Below, in pieces: positions 57,443 through 64,000 of a stretch of 64,000 nt of DNA. This DNA comes from VRUE01 sp963697695 (GTDB lineage: Bacteria > Actinomycetota > Thermoleophilia > Solirubrobacterales > 70-9), in the NCBI GenBank assembly GCA_963697695.1, contig OY969094.1, positions 496,001 to 560,000 of the forward strand. The letters run 5' to 3'. Made by a program: the position numbers and the translations under genes. The number at the start of each line of letters is the position of its first letter. The stretch's first letter is position 1. The notes beneath the pieces were generated by a model. It had not been told where the DNA came from, made no database searches, and saw only the letters and a list, made by a program, of their open reading frames with translations.

Positions 57443-58216
57443 CTACGGGAGGCCCCTGAGGAAGTGGCCGACCCCCGGTCCGAAGTAGGGCGAGTAGATG
57501 CGGCCGAAGCGGCTTCGGTAGCCGTAGCTGGTGACACCGGCGACGTACTGGCCGTCGACGATCCAGGCGCCGCCGCTGGCGCCGCCCGCCATGTCGCAGC
57601 GGCCGGGCAGGGTCGGTGGGCCCGGTAGGCGATTGGCGCGGAAGTCGCTGCCCAAACCCTTGGTGGTGCAGCTGCGCAGCTCTTCTCCCTGCAGGGCGCC
57701 GGCCGGGTAGCCGAAGATCTGGAACGAGGAGAAGCGGGACCTGCCGATCACCCAGCCTCGCCCTCCGACGACGTCGGCCAGCGGGCCCAGCTGGTTCGGC
57801 TTCACGACGATCGCGCCGACGTCGAAGTCAGGGTTTTCCAGCTTCCGCCACTGAGGCATCGCACGCAGGCTGCGCGCGACGAAGGTCCCGAAGGGCCGCG
57901 CCCCATGGTCGTAGGCGGGGACGAAGACCACGTTGCGGGCCCAGACCCCTTCGACACGCACACAGTGGCCCGCCGTGAGAACGACCGAACGACTGGGAGT
58001 GTCGAGGGCCGTACCCGAGCAGCTGTAACGCCCGTGCCCTGGGTAGTAGCCGAAGATCCGCCCGTTGGTGCGTGTTTCGACGGCGGCCGAGTCAGCGATG
58101 TGGAGGCTGCTGGCCGTTGCGCCGCCGGCTGCGCCGGGGGCGGTCGGCACGAAAAGCAACAGCGCCGCCAAGGTGGCGAGCACAAATAGGACCAAGCCAC
58201 CTTGCGGCCGCGACAT
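57443..58216 (-). CDS. Secreted trypsin-like serine protease
   Basis: A 257-residue S1-type peptidase with a signal peptide or anchor (LVLFVLATLAALLLFVPTAP). Catalytic residues are in context: His in SVVLTAGHCV, Asp in PDFDVGAIVV and Ser in GGASGGAWIV. Cys pairs flank the active site (YSCSGT with GHC, and RSC with RCDM). The internal ATG before SRPQGGLV is chosen because the signal peptide follows directly. Targets are unknown. Confidence 0.9.
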   Translation of the reverse strand: MSRPQGGLVLFVLATLAALLLFVPTAPGAAGGATASSLHIADSAAVETRTNGRIFGYYPGHGRYSCSGTALDTPSRSVVLTAGHCVRVEGVWARNVVFVPAYDHGARPFGTFVARSLRAMPQWRKLENPDFDVGAIVVKPNQLGPLADVVGGRGWVIGRSRFSSFQIFGYPAGALQGEELRSCTTKGLGSDFRANRLPGPPTLPGRCDMAGGASGGAWIVDGQYVAGVTSYGYRSRFGRIYSPYFGPGVGHFLRGLP

Positions 58217-58355
58217 GTACAGATCGTGGCACAGCCCACCTGGGCGCCCATACGGGCAGGCAGAATTTCGCTCTAGAAGAGGAAAACGCCCAGGTTGCAG
58301 GAATAAGCTGGACGGCACTGTTCCTGCCCCTAACTGCGGACGAAAGGGTTACGCA

Positions 58356-58739
58356 ATGAACGACGAGAGCTTGATCAGCGGCTGGTGGGTCTTCGCCGGC
58401 GTCCTGCTGCTGGTCGCCGGCATCCTCAACATCATCTACGGCATCGCTGCGATCGGCGACTCGAAGTTCTTCACCGAGAACGCCACCTACATCCTCAGTG
58501 GTCTCAACACCTGGGGCTGGATCCTCCTGATCGTCGGCGTGCTCGAGCTCGTCGCCGCCTTCTCGCTTTTCTCGGGCGGCGAATTCGGTCGCTGGTTCGG
58601 CATCTTCATCGCCTCGCTGAATGCGATCGGCGCGCTGCTCTCGATCCCGGCCTACCCGTTCTGGTCGCTGGCGATCTTCGCCCTGGCGATCATCATCATC
58701 TACAAGCTGGCCGAGGGCCCCGAAGGGTCGACTACTTAA
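58356..58739 (+). CDS. Four-helix membrane protein (DUF7144-like)
   Basis: A 127-residue integral membrane protein with four helices: WVFAGVLLLVAGILNIIYGI, WGWILLIVGVLELVAAFSLF, WFGIFIASLNAIGALLSIPA and FWSLAIFALAIIIIYKLAEG. This is the pattern of the DUF7144 family, common in actinobacteria and of unknown function. The stop codon is followed by a perfect palindromic terminator. It is divergent from the protease gene. Confidence 0.85.
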   Translation: MNDESLISGWWVFAGVLLLVAGILNIIYGIAAIGDSKFFTENATYILSGLNTWGWILLIVGVLELVAAFSLFSGGEFGRWFGIFIASLNAIGALLSIPAYPFWSLAIFALAIIIIYKLAEGPEGSTT

Positions 58740-59811
58740 GCGTCGGACCCGCAACCTGCTGTGGCCGAAGGCCCCGGGATCCCGGGGCCTTCGTCGTTAC
58801 AGGGGCCTCAGACGACGCGGTGGAGGGCGCGTCCAGCCTCGACCAGGGCGCCGGCGTGCGCTCGTCCTCCTCGTAGAGGACGTCGACGCCGCTGAGCCGG
58901 TCGTCCCAGGCACGCCGCCGCTCGTCGAAGAGGATGCCGAGGAAGCCGAGCCCGAATGGGATCGCTGCCAGCGTCATCCCGAGCAGCCGCTTCAGCGAAC
59001 GCCGCAGCGGCAGGCCGCGCCCTTCGACCCCGAGCCTGATCCGGACGAAGCGCATTCCCGGCGTCTGCCCGGCAAGAGACCAGAAGGTGACGAGGTAAAA
59101 GCCGCCCAGCGCAAACCACAGGGTGGTGCCGGCGGCAAGCGCAGCGCCGGAGATCCCGTTGCTGTCGCCGGTGAAGGCGGATGCGATCAGCGCCGCGATC
59201 GCGGCCAGGCCGGAGAAGCCGAGGTTGACGATCAGCATGTCGAGCCCGATGGCGAGCCCACGGGTGACCGCGCCGGCACGGTCGGTCGGCTCGCCGCGGC
59301 GCTTGCGGAAGAAGAGACGGCGGGCGAACCGCTCGACGACGGCGTCCAAGCGGCGGGTGCCGTTGCCGATCGTGTGGCCGACGTCCTCGATCAAGCCGAC
59401 GCTCTGGGCGCTGATCGCGGCGCGTATCTCCGGCGCCTCGGCGATCCGCTCGACCAGGCGCTGCGCCTCGTCGCTGGCAAGCAGCCGCCGCCAGACCTCG
59501 TCGACCAGCTCGCTGTCGAGCGCCTCGATCAGGGCTCGCTTGACCGTGTCGCTCTCCAGCGCGTTGTTCATCGCCTCCTCGACCACGGGGCCGCGCAGCA
59601 CCCGTGCAACCGCCCGTTCGACCGCCTCGCTCTCGATCGCGGCGACGATCGCCTCCTCGGCCGCGGTCTCGACCGCGCGATCGATGCCGGTCGCCTTGCC
59701 GACGCTGCGTGCGCTTCGCACCCCCGCCTCGAGCAGGCGAACGGAGAGCGGCAGCGGCCTGCCCGAGGGGCCGTCGCCGGGCGGGGAAGACTGCTGAGGG
59801 TCGGGCGCCAT
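58732..59811 (-). CDS. RDD family membrane protein
   Basis: A 359-residue protein. The N-terminal half is soluble and helical, with repeated IESEAVERAVARVL/LESDTVKRALIEAL units (about residues 40-130). The C-terminal half is an RDD domain: RGLAIGLDMLIVNLGFSGLA, LAGQTPGMRFVRIRLG, GLPLRRSLKRLLGM and FDERRRAWDDRLSGVDVLYE, with the Arg and two Asp residues that name it. Transport or Na+/H+ antiport has been proposed for some RDD proteins. The last codons run through the hairpin at 58766-58793. Confidence 0.88.
   Translation of the reverse strand: MAPDPQQSSPPGDGPSGRPLPLSVRLLEAGVRSARSVGKATGIDRAVETAAEEAIVAAIESEAVERAVARVLRGPVVEEAMNNALESDTVKRALIEALDSELVDEVWRRLLASDEAQRLVERIAEAPEIRAAISAQSVGLIEDVGHTIGNGTRRLDAVVERFARRLFFRKRRGEPTDRAGAVTRGLAIGLDMLIVNLGFSGLAAIAALIASAFTGDSNGISGAALAAGTTLWFALGGFYLVTFWSLAGQTPGMRFVRIRLGVEGRGLPLRRSLKRLLGMTLAAIPFGLGFLGILFDERRRAWDDRLSGVDVLYEEDERTPAPWSRLDAPSTASSEAPVTTKAPGSRGLRPQQVAGPTLK
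58766..58793. terminator. Perfect 28-bp palindrome, bidirectional terminator
   Basis: CGAAGGCCCCGGGA and its exact reverse complement TCCCGGGGCCTTCG form an uninterrupted palindrome, 27 bases after the upstream membrane protein's stop. It lies inside the final codons of the convergent RDD gene, so for that gene it would act within the coding sequence. Confidence 0.75.
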
Positions 59812-59815
59812 CTTG

Positions 59816-60205
59816 CTACGGCAGCTCCGCGTCGGCGGGATCGAGCGGGTGAAGCTCGCCCTTGGCCAGCGCCTCGGTCCGCAGATGGCCGATCGCCTGG
59901 TACTCGGGCGAGCCGATCATGTCGAGGAAGGCTTTGCGGGTCGGGTATTCGACCAGGGCGACCATGTCCCAGGAGCCCTCACCGAGCAGCGCGGTCGCGG
60001 GCTGGCCGAGGAAGGAGATGCGGCCGCCGATCTTCTCCAGCAGGGGAGCGACGGCGGCGCCGTACTCCTCGTAGCGCTCGCGGCCGCCGTCAGGCTTGAA
60101 GGAGAGCAGGTTGAGCATCACCACCGGCGAGGTCTCCTCCGCGCGCCCGGCGAAAGCCGCGAATCCCTCCTGGTTCAGGAGCTCGGGTTCGGCCGGTGCG
60201 CTCAC
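59816..60205 (-). CDS. DUF1330 family protein
   Basis: A 129-residue ferredoxin-like alpha/beta-barrel domain protein: VVMLNLLSFKPDGGRERYEE, YGAAVAPLLEKIGGRISFLG, WDMVALVEYPTRKAFLDMIG and EYQAIGHLRTEAL. The conserved Y..Y and EYPTR patterns fit DUF1330. Function unknown; the fold is used by monooxygenase-like and dimeric stress proteins. It ends 4 nt before the RDD start, so both may be co-transcribed. Confidence 0.87.
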   Translation of the reverse strand: MSAPAEPELLNQEGFAAFAGRAEETSPVVMLNLLSFKPDGGRERYEEYGAAVAPLLEKIGGRISFLGQPATALLGEGSWDMVALVEYPTRKAFLDMIGSPEYQAIGHLRTEALAKGELHPLDPADAELP

Positions 60206-60229
60206 GAAGCGAGTATACGTTCGGACCGC

Positions 60230-60712
60230 TCACACACCGGTCGGCCTGAGATGGTCAGACAGCCGGTCGAGAAAGGGGTCCTGAGCGGGGAGGATCTTCT
60301 CCCTCGCCTCCTTCCATCCGAACCAGCCGGCCCGGTCCACCTCGGGAAACTCGCGCTCCACGCCCGAGCGCGGCGGCCACTCGAGCGTGAAGGTGTTGCT
60401 CTCCAGCGCGGCGGGGTCGAACTCGCCCTCCGCGGCCCAGCAGTGAACGACCTTGCCGCTCTTCTGGCGAACGCTCCCCAGCTCAATCAGAGCGGCGGGC
60501 GGGAAGTCGAAGCCGGCTCCCAGCTCCTCCTCCAGCTCGCGCAGGGCGCAGTCCCGCAAGTCCTCCCCCTCCTCGCATTCCCCCTTTGGGATCGACCACG
60601 CCCCAGCATCTTTCTTCGTCCAGAACGGGCCGCCGGGATGCACGAGCAGCACCTCGGCCGCCTCACCGGCGCTTCGGAAGAGGAGGACTCCGGCGCTCTG
60701 CTTCGGGGCCAC
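60230..60712 (-). CDS. NUDIX hydrolase
   Basis: A 160-residue NUDIX protein resembling the small DUF4743-independent, Ap4A-type group: SAGVLLFRSAGEAAEVLLVH, HPGGPFWTKKDAGAWSIPKG, and the NUDIX box GECEEGEDLRDCALRELEEE LG with all key Glu and Arg residues. The substrate is unknown. GTG start 10 nt from the end of the IS982-type element, so its original promoter may have been displaced. Confidence 0.9.
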   Translation of the reverse strand: MAPKQSAGVLLFRSAGEAAEVLLVHPGGPFWTKKDAGAWSIPKGECEEGEDLRDCALRELEEELGAGFDFPPAALIELGSVRQKSGKVVHCWAAEGEFDPAALESNTFTLEWPPRSGVEREFPEVDRAGWFGWKEAREKILPAQDPFLDRLSDHLRPTGV

Positions 60713-60721
60713 TGCACGAGG

Positions 60722-61712
60722 CTAGATGGTTGATTCCACGGCGATAGCCGTGATCGAGGATTTCAATGCAGAGAGGCCGAAGTCGGCGGTGCTGAAGCAA
60801 CCGTCGACCGAAAGGCCACGATGCACGCCGACCTCGACACTCTCTGCACCGTCGTTTATTGCACGGCAGACGATCTCCTGCCTGAGAAGCCCGGAAATGC
60901 CCGTCGTCGAGTCAGCGACGCTGAGATCGCGACCCTCTGCGTCGCCCAGGCGATCATGGGAATTCCCTCTGATCGACGCTTCCTCGCCGTCGCCCGCAAG
61001 CGGCTTCGTGATCTCTTCCCCGAGCTGCCCCAGCAGCCCGGCTTTCACAAGCGCAGGGCCCGCCTCGCCGAGACGATCGAGTGGCTCACCGGCGTCTTTG
61101 CCGCCGAATCTCCCGGCTTCCACGACGACGTGCTGCTCATCGATTCCACTCCTTTGGAGTGCGCTCGCTCCGTCGAGACGACCCGCCGCTCGGCCCTGGC
61201 GGATGCCGCCGACTATGGCTGGTGCGGCTCTCATTCCCGGTTCTTCTGGGGCTTTCGCCTGCACGGCCTCTTCGCGCCCGACGGCACCCCGAGAGCATTC
61301 ACCCTCGCCTCTCCCAAGCGCGACGAGCGCGAGGTGGGGATCGAGCTGCTGCGGCGCGCCGAGCGGGCCGGGGGGGAGATCGTCATCGGCGACAAGGGCT
61401 ACGCGGGCCGCGCCTTCGCCGCGGCTGCCCGCGAGCTCGACGCAACGATCGTCAGGCCGGCGCGAAAGAACGAGCCCGACGACGTCCTTCACCTCGCTCC
61501 GATCCGCCAGCGGATCGAGTCGATCTTTTGGACCTGCAAGGACATCCTCACCCTGGAGCGCCACGGCGCCCGCACCCTTCATAACCTGCGCGCCCGCATC
61601 GCCCAGCGCTTCCTGGCACTGGCTGCATGCGTCGCGCTCAACCACAGGCTCGGGCGTCCGAGCCGCGCCCTGGTCGACTACGTCGCCTGAGGGCGTGGAA
61701 TCAACCATCTAG
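60722..61712. mobile_element. IS982-type insertion sequence, apparently complete
   Basis: A 991-bp element bounded by perfect 19-bp inverted repeats (CTAGATGGTTGATTCCACG at the left end, its complement at the right). It holds one intact transposase gene. Flanking bases do not show a clear target duplication, so either the outer boundary is slightly different or the duplication has decayed. Confidence 0.9.
60821..61690 (+). CDS. IS982-family transposase
   Basis: A 289-residue DDE transposase starting MHADLDTLCTVVYCTADDLL. The catalytic acids lie in LLIDSTPLECARS (first Asp), IVIGDKGYAGRAF (second Asp) and RQRIESIFWTCKDILT (Glu). The length and the N-terminal DLDTLCTVVY and LPE.P.F..R motifs fit IS982. 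The reading frame is intact, so the element may still be active. Confidence 0.9.
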   Translation: MHADLDTLCTVVYCTADDLLPEKPGNARRRVSDAEIATLCVAQAIMGIPSDRRFLAVARKRLRDLFPELPQQPGFHKRRARLAETIEWLTGVFAAESPGFHDDVLLIDSTPLECARSVETTRRSALADAADYGWCGSHSRFFWGFRLHGLFAPDGTPRAFTLASPKRDEREVGIELLRRAERAGGEIVIGDKGYAGRAFAAAARELDATIVRPARKNEPDDVLHLAPIRQRIESIFWTCKDILTLERHGARTLHNLRARIAQRFLALAACVALNHRLGRPSRALVDYVA

Positions 61713-61752
61713 CTCGGCGAAGCATTGAGCACCCCAGGGCGGGCAAAAAGCT

Positions 61753-62274
61753 TCATCGAAGCAGGGGGCCGGCGCGCTCTGTGAGCTGGACGATCGGGAT
61801 CGTCCGGTTCGCCTTCGCCGCCTCGCGGCGATAGGCGGCATAGGGCGCGAAGACGCGGTCGGCGAGCGCCCAGAGCCTCTGGCGCTCGGCCTCGTCAGCG
61901 ACCACAGCCGCCCGCATCGGAACACCGCCGAAGGTGACATCGGGACGGGCCTGCAGGTTGAGGAACCAAGCCGGGTGCTGGGCCATGCCGAGTTTCGAGG
62001 CGACGATCGTGACCCGCTCCCCGTCGTGGAAGTAGATGACGACGTTGCGCCGCACCACCCCGCTCTTCGCCCCCCGGGTTTCGAGCAGGGCGGTGGGCAT
62101 GACGAGCCCCATCCCGATCCGCCCCCCACTCGCCCGCATCAAGAACGGATCGACCTTCCAGACGAGGTGCCTCGAGAGGAACCTGCCCAGCCGGGTGTTG
62201 GCAAGGGCTGCGTAGGCACGACTGAGCAGGCTCGGCGTGCGGTTGGGGTCGACGTACTTGAGGCGTACCGGCAC
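61753..62274 (-). CDS. F420-type nitroreductase/deazaflavin-dependent family protein (DDN-like)
   Basis: A 173-residue split-barrel protein. The N-terminal helix region (SRAYAALANTRLGRFLSRHL) is followed by the DDN core: TALLETRGAKSGVVRRNVVI, YFHDGERVTIVASKLGMAQH, PAWFLNLQARPDVTFGG. The family binds F420 and reduces varied substrates. It begins a minus-strand gene that sits just beyond the IS element; no partner gene is coupled to it. Confidence 0.88.
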   Translation of the reverse strand: MPVRLKYVDPNRTPSLLSRAYAALANTRLGRFLSRHLVWKVDPFLMRASGGRIGMGLVMPTALLETRGAKSGVVRRNVVIYFHDGERVTIVASKLGMAQHPAWFLNLQARPDVTFGGVPMRAAVVADEAERQRLWALADRVFAPYAAYRREAAKANRTIPIVQLTERAGPLLR

Positions 62275-62305
62275 GCGCTGAGGATATGGGCAGAAGATCG
62301 CCGCC

Positions 62306-62620
62306 CTACATCACCTCGAAGGTCTCATACACCTCGACGCTGCCGCCGACGGCGAAGACCGGGCAGCCCTTCGCCAGCTGGGTCGCCGTGTCGAGACTCT
62401 CGGCCGAGATCACGGAGTAGCCCGTGATACCGGACGGGGCGCCATCGCTTACCGCGCCACCATCCGAGACGAGCTTCGAGGGCCCGACCGGGTTGCCGCC
62501 GTCGACGACGGCCTCGCCGAGATCCTGAAACCACTTCCCCCACGCGGCCATCTGCACGTCGCGCTCCGTGTCGGACTCGGACACGCCTCCGCCCTTATAT
62601 GCCAGCAGGTAATTAGCCAT
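62306..62620 (-). CDS. YCII/DGPF domain protein
   Basis: A 104-residue ferredoxin-like protein of the YCII-related family: YLLAYKGGGVSESDTERDVQ, MAAWGKWFQDLGEAVVDGGN, YSVISAESLDTATQLAKGCP and a final VEVYETFEVM. Such proteins are frequent next to ECF sigma factors and SRPBCC/ArsR operons. Function unknown. It lies 21 nt behind the SRPBCC gene and may share its ArsR-controlled transcript. Confidence 0.87.
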   Translation of the reverse strand: MANYLLAYKGGGVSESDTERDVQMAAWGKWFQDLGEAVVDGGNPVGPSKLVSDGGAVSDGAPSGITGYSVISAESLDTATQLAKGCPVFAVGGSVEVYETFEVM

Positions 62621-62641
62621 TCCTTCTCCTTGTCGTGTTGA

Positions 62642-63112
62642 TCAGTCGGCCTCGGCCGATGCTTTTTCTGCCCAGGGATCCGGCCCCGGGTCCTCGCCCC
62701 CACCCGCAATCCGGAGCCGGTCCAGGTAGTGATCCCAGCCCTCTGAGTGCGAGTCGGCCGAGCCCTCGCTCGGCAGGTCGCGGTGGACGAGCCGAACGAC
62801 CGTGTCCTCGCCGTCGGGCGAGAGAGTCACCTCAACCGTCGAGGTGCCCGGCCGGACAGGGCTCTCTTCGGACTCCCAGCCCCAGGTGAAGACAACGCGC
62901 TCCGGCGGCGAGACCTCGACGAACTCCCCGCTGGCGATATGCCTGCCGTTGATGTCGACGCGACAGACGCCGCCGGGCCTCGGATCGAGCTCGGCAGAGC
63001 CGCCCATCCAGCGGACCATCAGCTCGGGGTCGGTGAAGAAGGGGAAGACGGTCTCCGGTCGTGCGCGAATGCGGATCTCGCGCTCCACGGCCTTCGTCCC
63101 GGTCGGGCTCAT
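62642..63112 (-). CDS. SRPBCC (AHSA1-like) protein of the second ArsR operon
   Basis: A 156-residue Bet v1-like protein: REIRIRARPETVFPFFTDPE, LMVRWMGGSAELDPRPGGVC, SGEFVEVSPPERVVFTWGWE and the C-terminal SEGWDHYLDRLRIA helix. The ATG overlaps the TGA of the ArsR gene. A second ArsR-SRPBCC pair in the window, unrelated in operator sequence to the one at 35 kb. Confidence 0.9.
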   Translation of the reverse strand: MSPTGTKAVEREIRIRARPETVFPFFTDPELMVRWMGGSAELDPRPGGVCRVDINGRHIASGEFVEVSPPERVVFTWGWESEESPVRPGTSTVEVTLSPDGEDTVVRLVHRDLPSEGSADSHSEGWDHYLDRLRIAGGGEDPGPDPWAEKASAEAD

Positions 63113-63429
63113 CGCTTTCTCCTCATCTTCGTCGTCTCCGCCTCCTCGGCAGCTGCCTTGAGTTGATCCAGGCGAGCAGTCCAGAAGCCCTCGAGGAAGC
63201 CGCGCAGATCCGTCAACCCCTCTGGCCGCACCCGGTAGAGGCGCCGCGTTCCCTCACGGCGCTCGCTGAGCAGGCCGGCGCTCTTGAGCACGGTCAGGTG
63301 CTGGGAGATCGCGGGACGGGTGATGTCGAAATGCGCGGCGATCTCCCCTGCGCTCAGCTCGTCCTCGCTGACGAGCCGCAAGATCTCGCGGCGGTGGTGC
63401 TCGGAAAGGGCGCGCAGCACGGCTTCCAC
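63109..63429 (-). CDS. ArsR-family regulator
   Basis: A 106-residue winged-helix protein: VLRALSEHHRREILRLVSED, LSAGEIAAHFDITRPAISQH, LTVLKSAGLLSERREGTRRL and YRVRPEGLTDL. No Cys metal site is present. It leads an ArsR-SRPBCC-YCII gene run. The AT-rich 60 bases upstream (AAGTGATAACTAACGTAAGTG) may carry the promoter and operator, but no clean palindrome is seen. Confidence 0.92.
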   Translation of the reverse strand: MEAVLRALSEHHRREILRLVSEDELSAGEIAAHFDITRPAISQHLTVLKSAGLLSERREGTRRLYRVRPEGLTDLRGFLEGFWTARLDQLKAAAEEAETTKMRRKR

Positions 63430-63485
63430 GAGAACAAAGATAAGTGATAACTAACGTAAGTGCTTTCTGACGGATGATCCTTCCT

Positions 63486-64000
63486 CTATTTGACCGGCGG
63501 CGGCGCTCCTTGGGCGCTTGCCGCGAGCGTCTCGTCCCAGCCACAGACGAGACAGGCGTGCTGGAACACCGAGCGGGCGAACCCGAGCGCGAAGGCATGA
63601 GGATCGTCGCTCGCGCGCACGTCGTCCCAGTCGAGGACGTACAGGCCGAGCTCGTCGTTCCAATGTGCGGGCGCCGGGGAGATGGCGCCGTCGGCGAAGC
63701 CCTCCGGCGCCGGGTGGGCGTAGGCATAGAACGCGGCCTTTCCCAGTTTTGGGTCCCCGGGCCACCACCCCACCGCCACCTCTTGGGAGTCCATCGAGTT
63801 GCGCATGATGAAGTCCTCCGAGGGAGGGTCGGCCGGGAGACCGGAGTAGAGGTTCACGGCGAGGTCGAACGATCCCCACCAGGCGTTGACCGGAGAGGAT
63901 CGGCCGCGGAACGGCGCTCTGAAATCAGCCAGGACAAGAGCGGCTTGGGTCGCGGCGGTGAAGTAGGCAGCGACCCTGTCGGGGTCATAGCTCGCATGTT
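63486..64000 (-). CDS. DUF5996 family protein (5' end outside window)
   Basis: The visible C-terminal 171 codons fit DUF5996: HASYDPDRVAAYFTAATQAA, SPVNAWWGSFDLAVNLYSG, EVAVGWWPGDPKLGKAAFYA, and YAHPAPEGFADGAISPAPAH. The family is of unknown function and about 300 residues in full, so the N-terminal half is beyond the right edge. It lies 56 nt upstream of the ArsR gene on the same strand. Confidence 0.85.
   Translation of the reverse strand, partial: HASYDPDRVAAYFTAATQAALVLADFRAPFRGRSSPVNAWWGSFDLAVNLYSGLPADPPSEDFIMRNSMDSQEVAVGWWPGDPKLGKAAFYAYAHPAPEGFADGAISPAPAHWNDELGLYVLDWDDVRASDDPHAFALGFARSVFQHACLVCGWDETLAASAQGAPPPVK

Noticed and set aside
60722..61708. Open frames spanning the whole insertion sequence on the opposite strand and in another frame
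   Set aside because: They are by-products of the GC-biased transposase gene; their ends coincide with the inverted repeats, and they show no family motifs.
1..64000. CRISPR arrays, rRNA genes, prophage structural genes or a complete integrase
   Set aside because: No regularly spaced repeat series, no rRNA sequence, and no integrase or capsid-type protein were seen on either strand.

Overview
The window is high-GC and gene-dense, with long runs of genes that overlap by ATGA. It looks like an actinobacterium of the class Thermoleophilia, probably Solirubrobacterales. The clues are the mraZ-rsmH-ftsL-ftsI-murE order, two F420-type nitroreductase-like proteins, many ArsR-type regulators and large secreted proteins of a style common in that group. 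The lineage is inferred from gene content, not from a marker phylogeny.

Layout. 1-5.1 kb: the start of the division/cell-wall cluster on the minus strand, with MraZ-box repeats inside the promoter spacer; murE runs off the left edge. 5.1-5.9 kb: an orphan membrane protein. 6.0-10.9 kb: a minus-strand operon coding for a response regulator, a histidine kinase and Tad/Flp pilus parts (CpaB, CpaF, TadB, TadC). 10.9-13.4 kb: small regulators, a DUF192 protein and a shortened Rho-like protein that has lost its P-loop. 13.4-15.6 kb: glpD and a YdjA-like nitroreductase.

15.6-21.9 kb is the most striking region. A cobalamin riboswitch precedes five overlapping genes: a secreted transcobalamin-C-terminal-like (DUF4430) protein, a DUF4430 lipoprotein, EcfT, a double ECF ATPase, and an S-component-like membrane protein fused to an extracellular alpha/alpha-toroid repeat domain. 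Human intrinsic factor and transcobalamin are built from the same two domain types, toroid plus DUF4430-like beta domain. I read this as an ECF vitamin B12 importer with surface capture parts. A palindromic repeat also found between ftsI and murE has inserted in frame in the linker of the ATPase.

22-31.6 kb: a secreted repeat protein, a divergent NarL/GAF two-component pair, a TPR protein, a PII-Amt ammonium operon with altered key residues, a GMC oxidoreductase, a DEAD-box helicase operon and a DMT-like transporter. 31.7-36 kb: a large modular exported protein, an ArsR/SRPBCC operon with a perfect palindromic operator, and an F420-type protein. 36-40.3 kb: an accessory zone (SIR2-like DUF4917, DUF2188, broken HicB, DUF4177, VapBC) ending at tRNA-Glu, with two displaced copies of the tRNA 3' end that suggest successive integrations; tRNA-Leu follows. 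40.3-47.5 kb: hydrolases, a metallophosphoesterase and a complete sulfate ABC operon. 47.5-57 kb: a PhoD-like phosphatase and an 1842-residue RHS protein whose C-terminal tip and two downstream paralogous genes form an AT-richer block, like an exchangeable toxin/immunity cassette. 57-64 kb: protease, RDD, DUF1330, NUDIX, an intact IS982-type element, an F420-type protein, YCII-like, SRPBCC/ArsR and a partial DUF5996 gene. No intergenic stretch is longer than about 300 bases.
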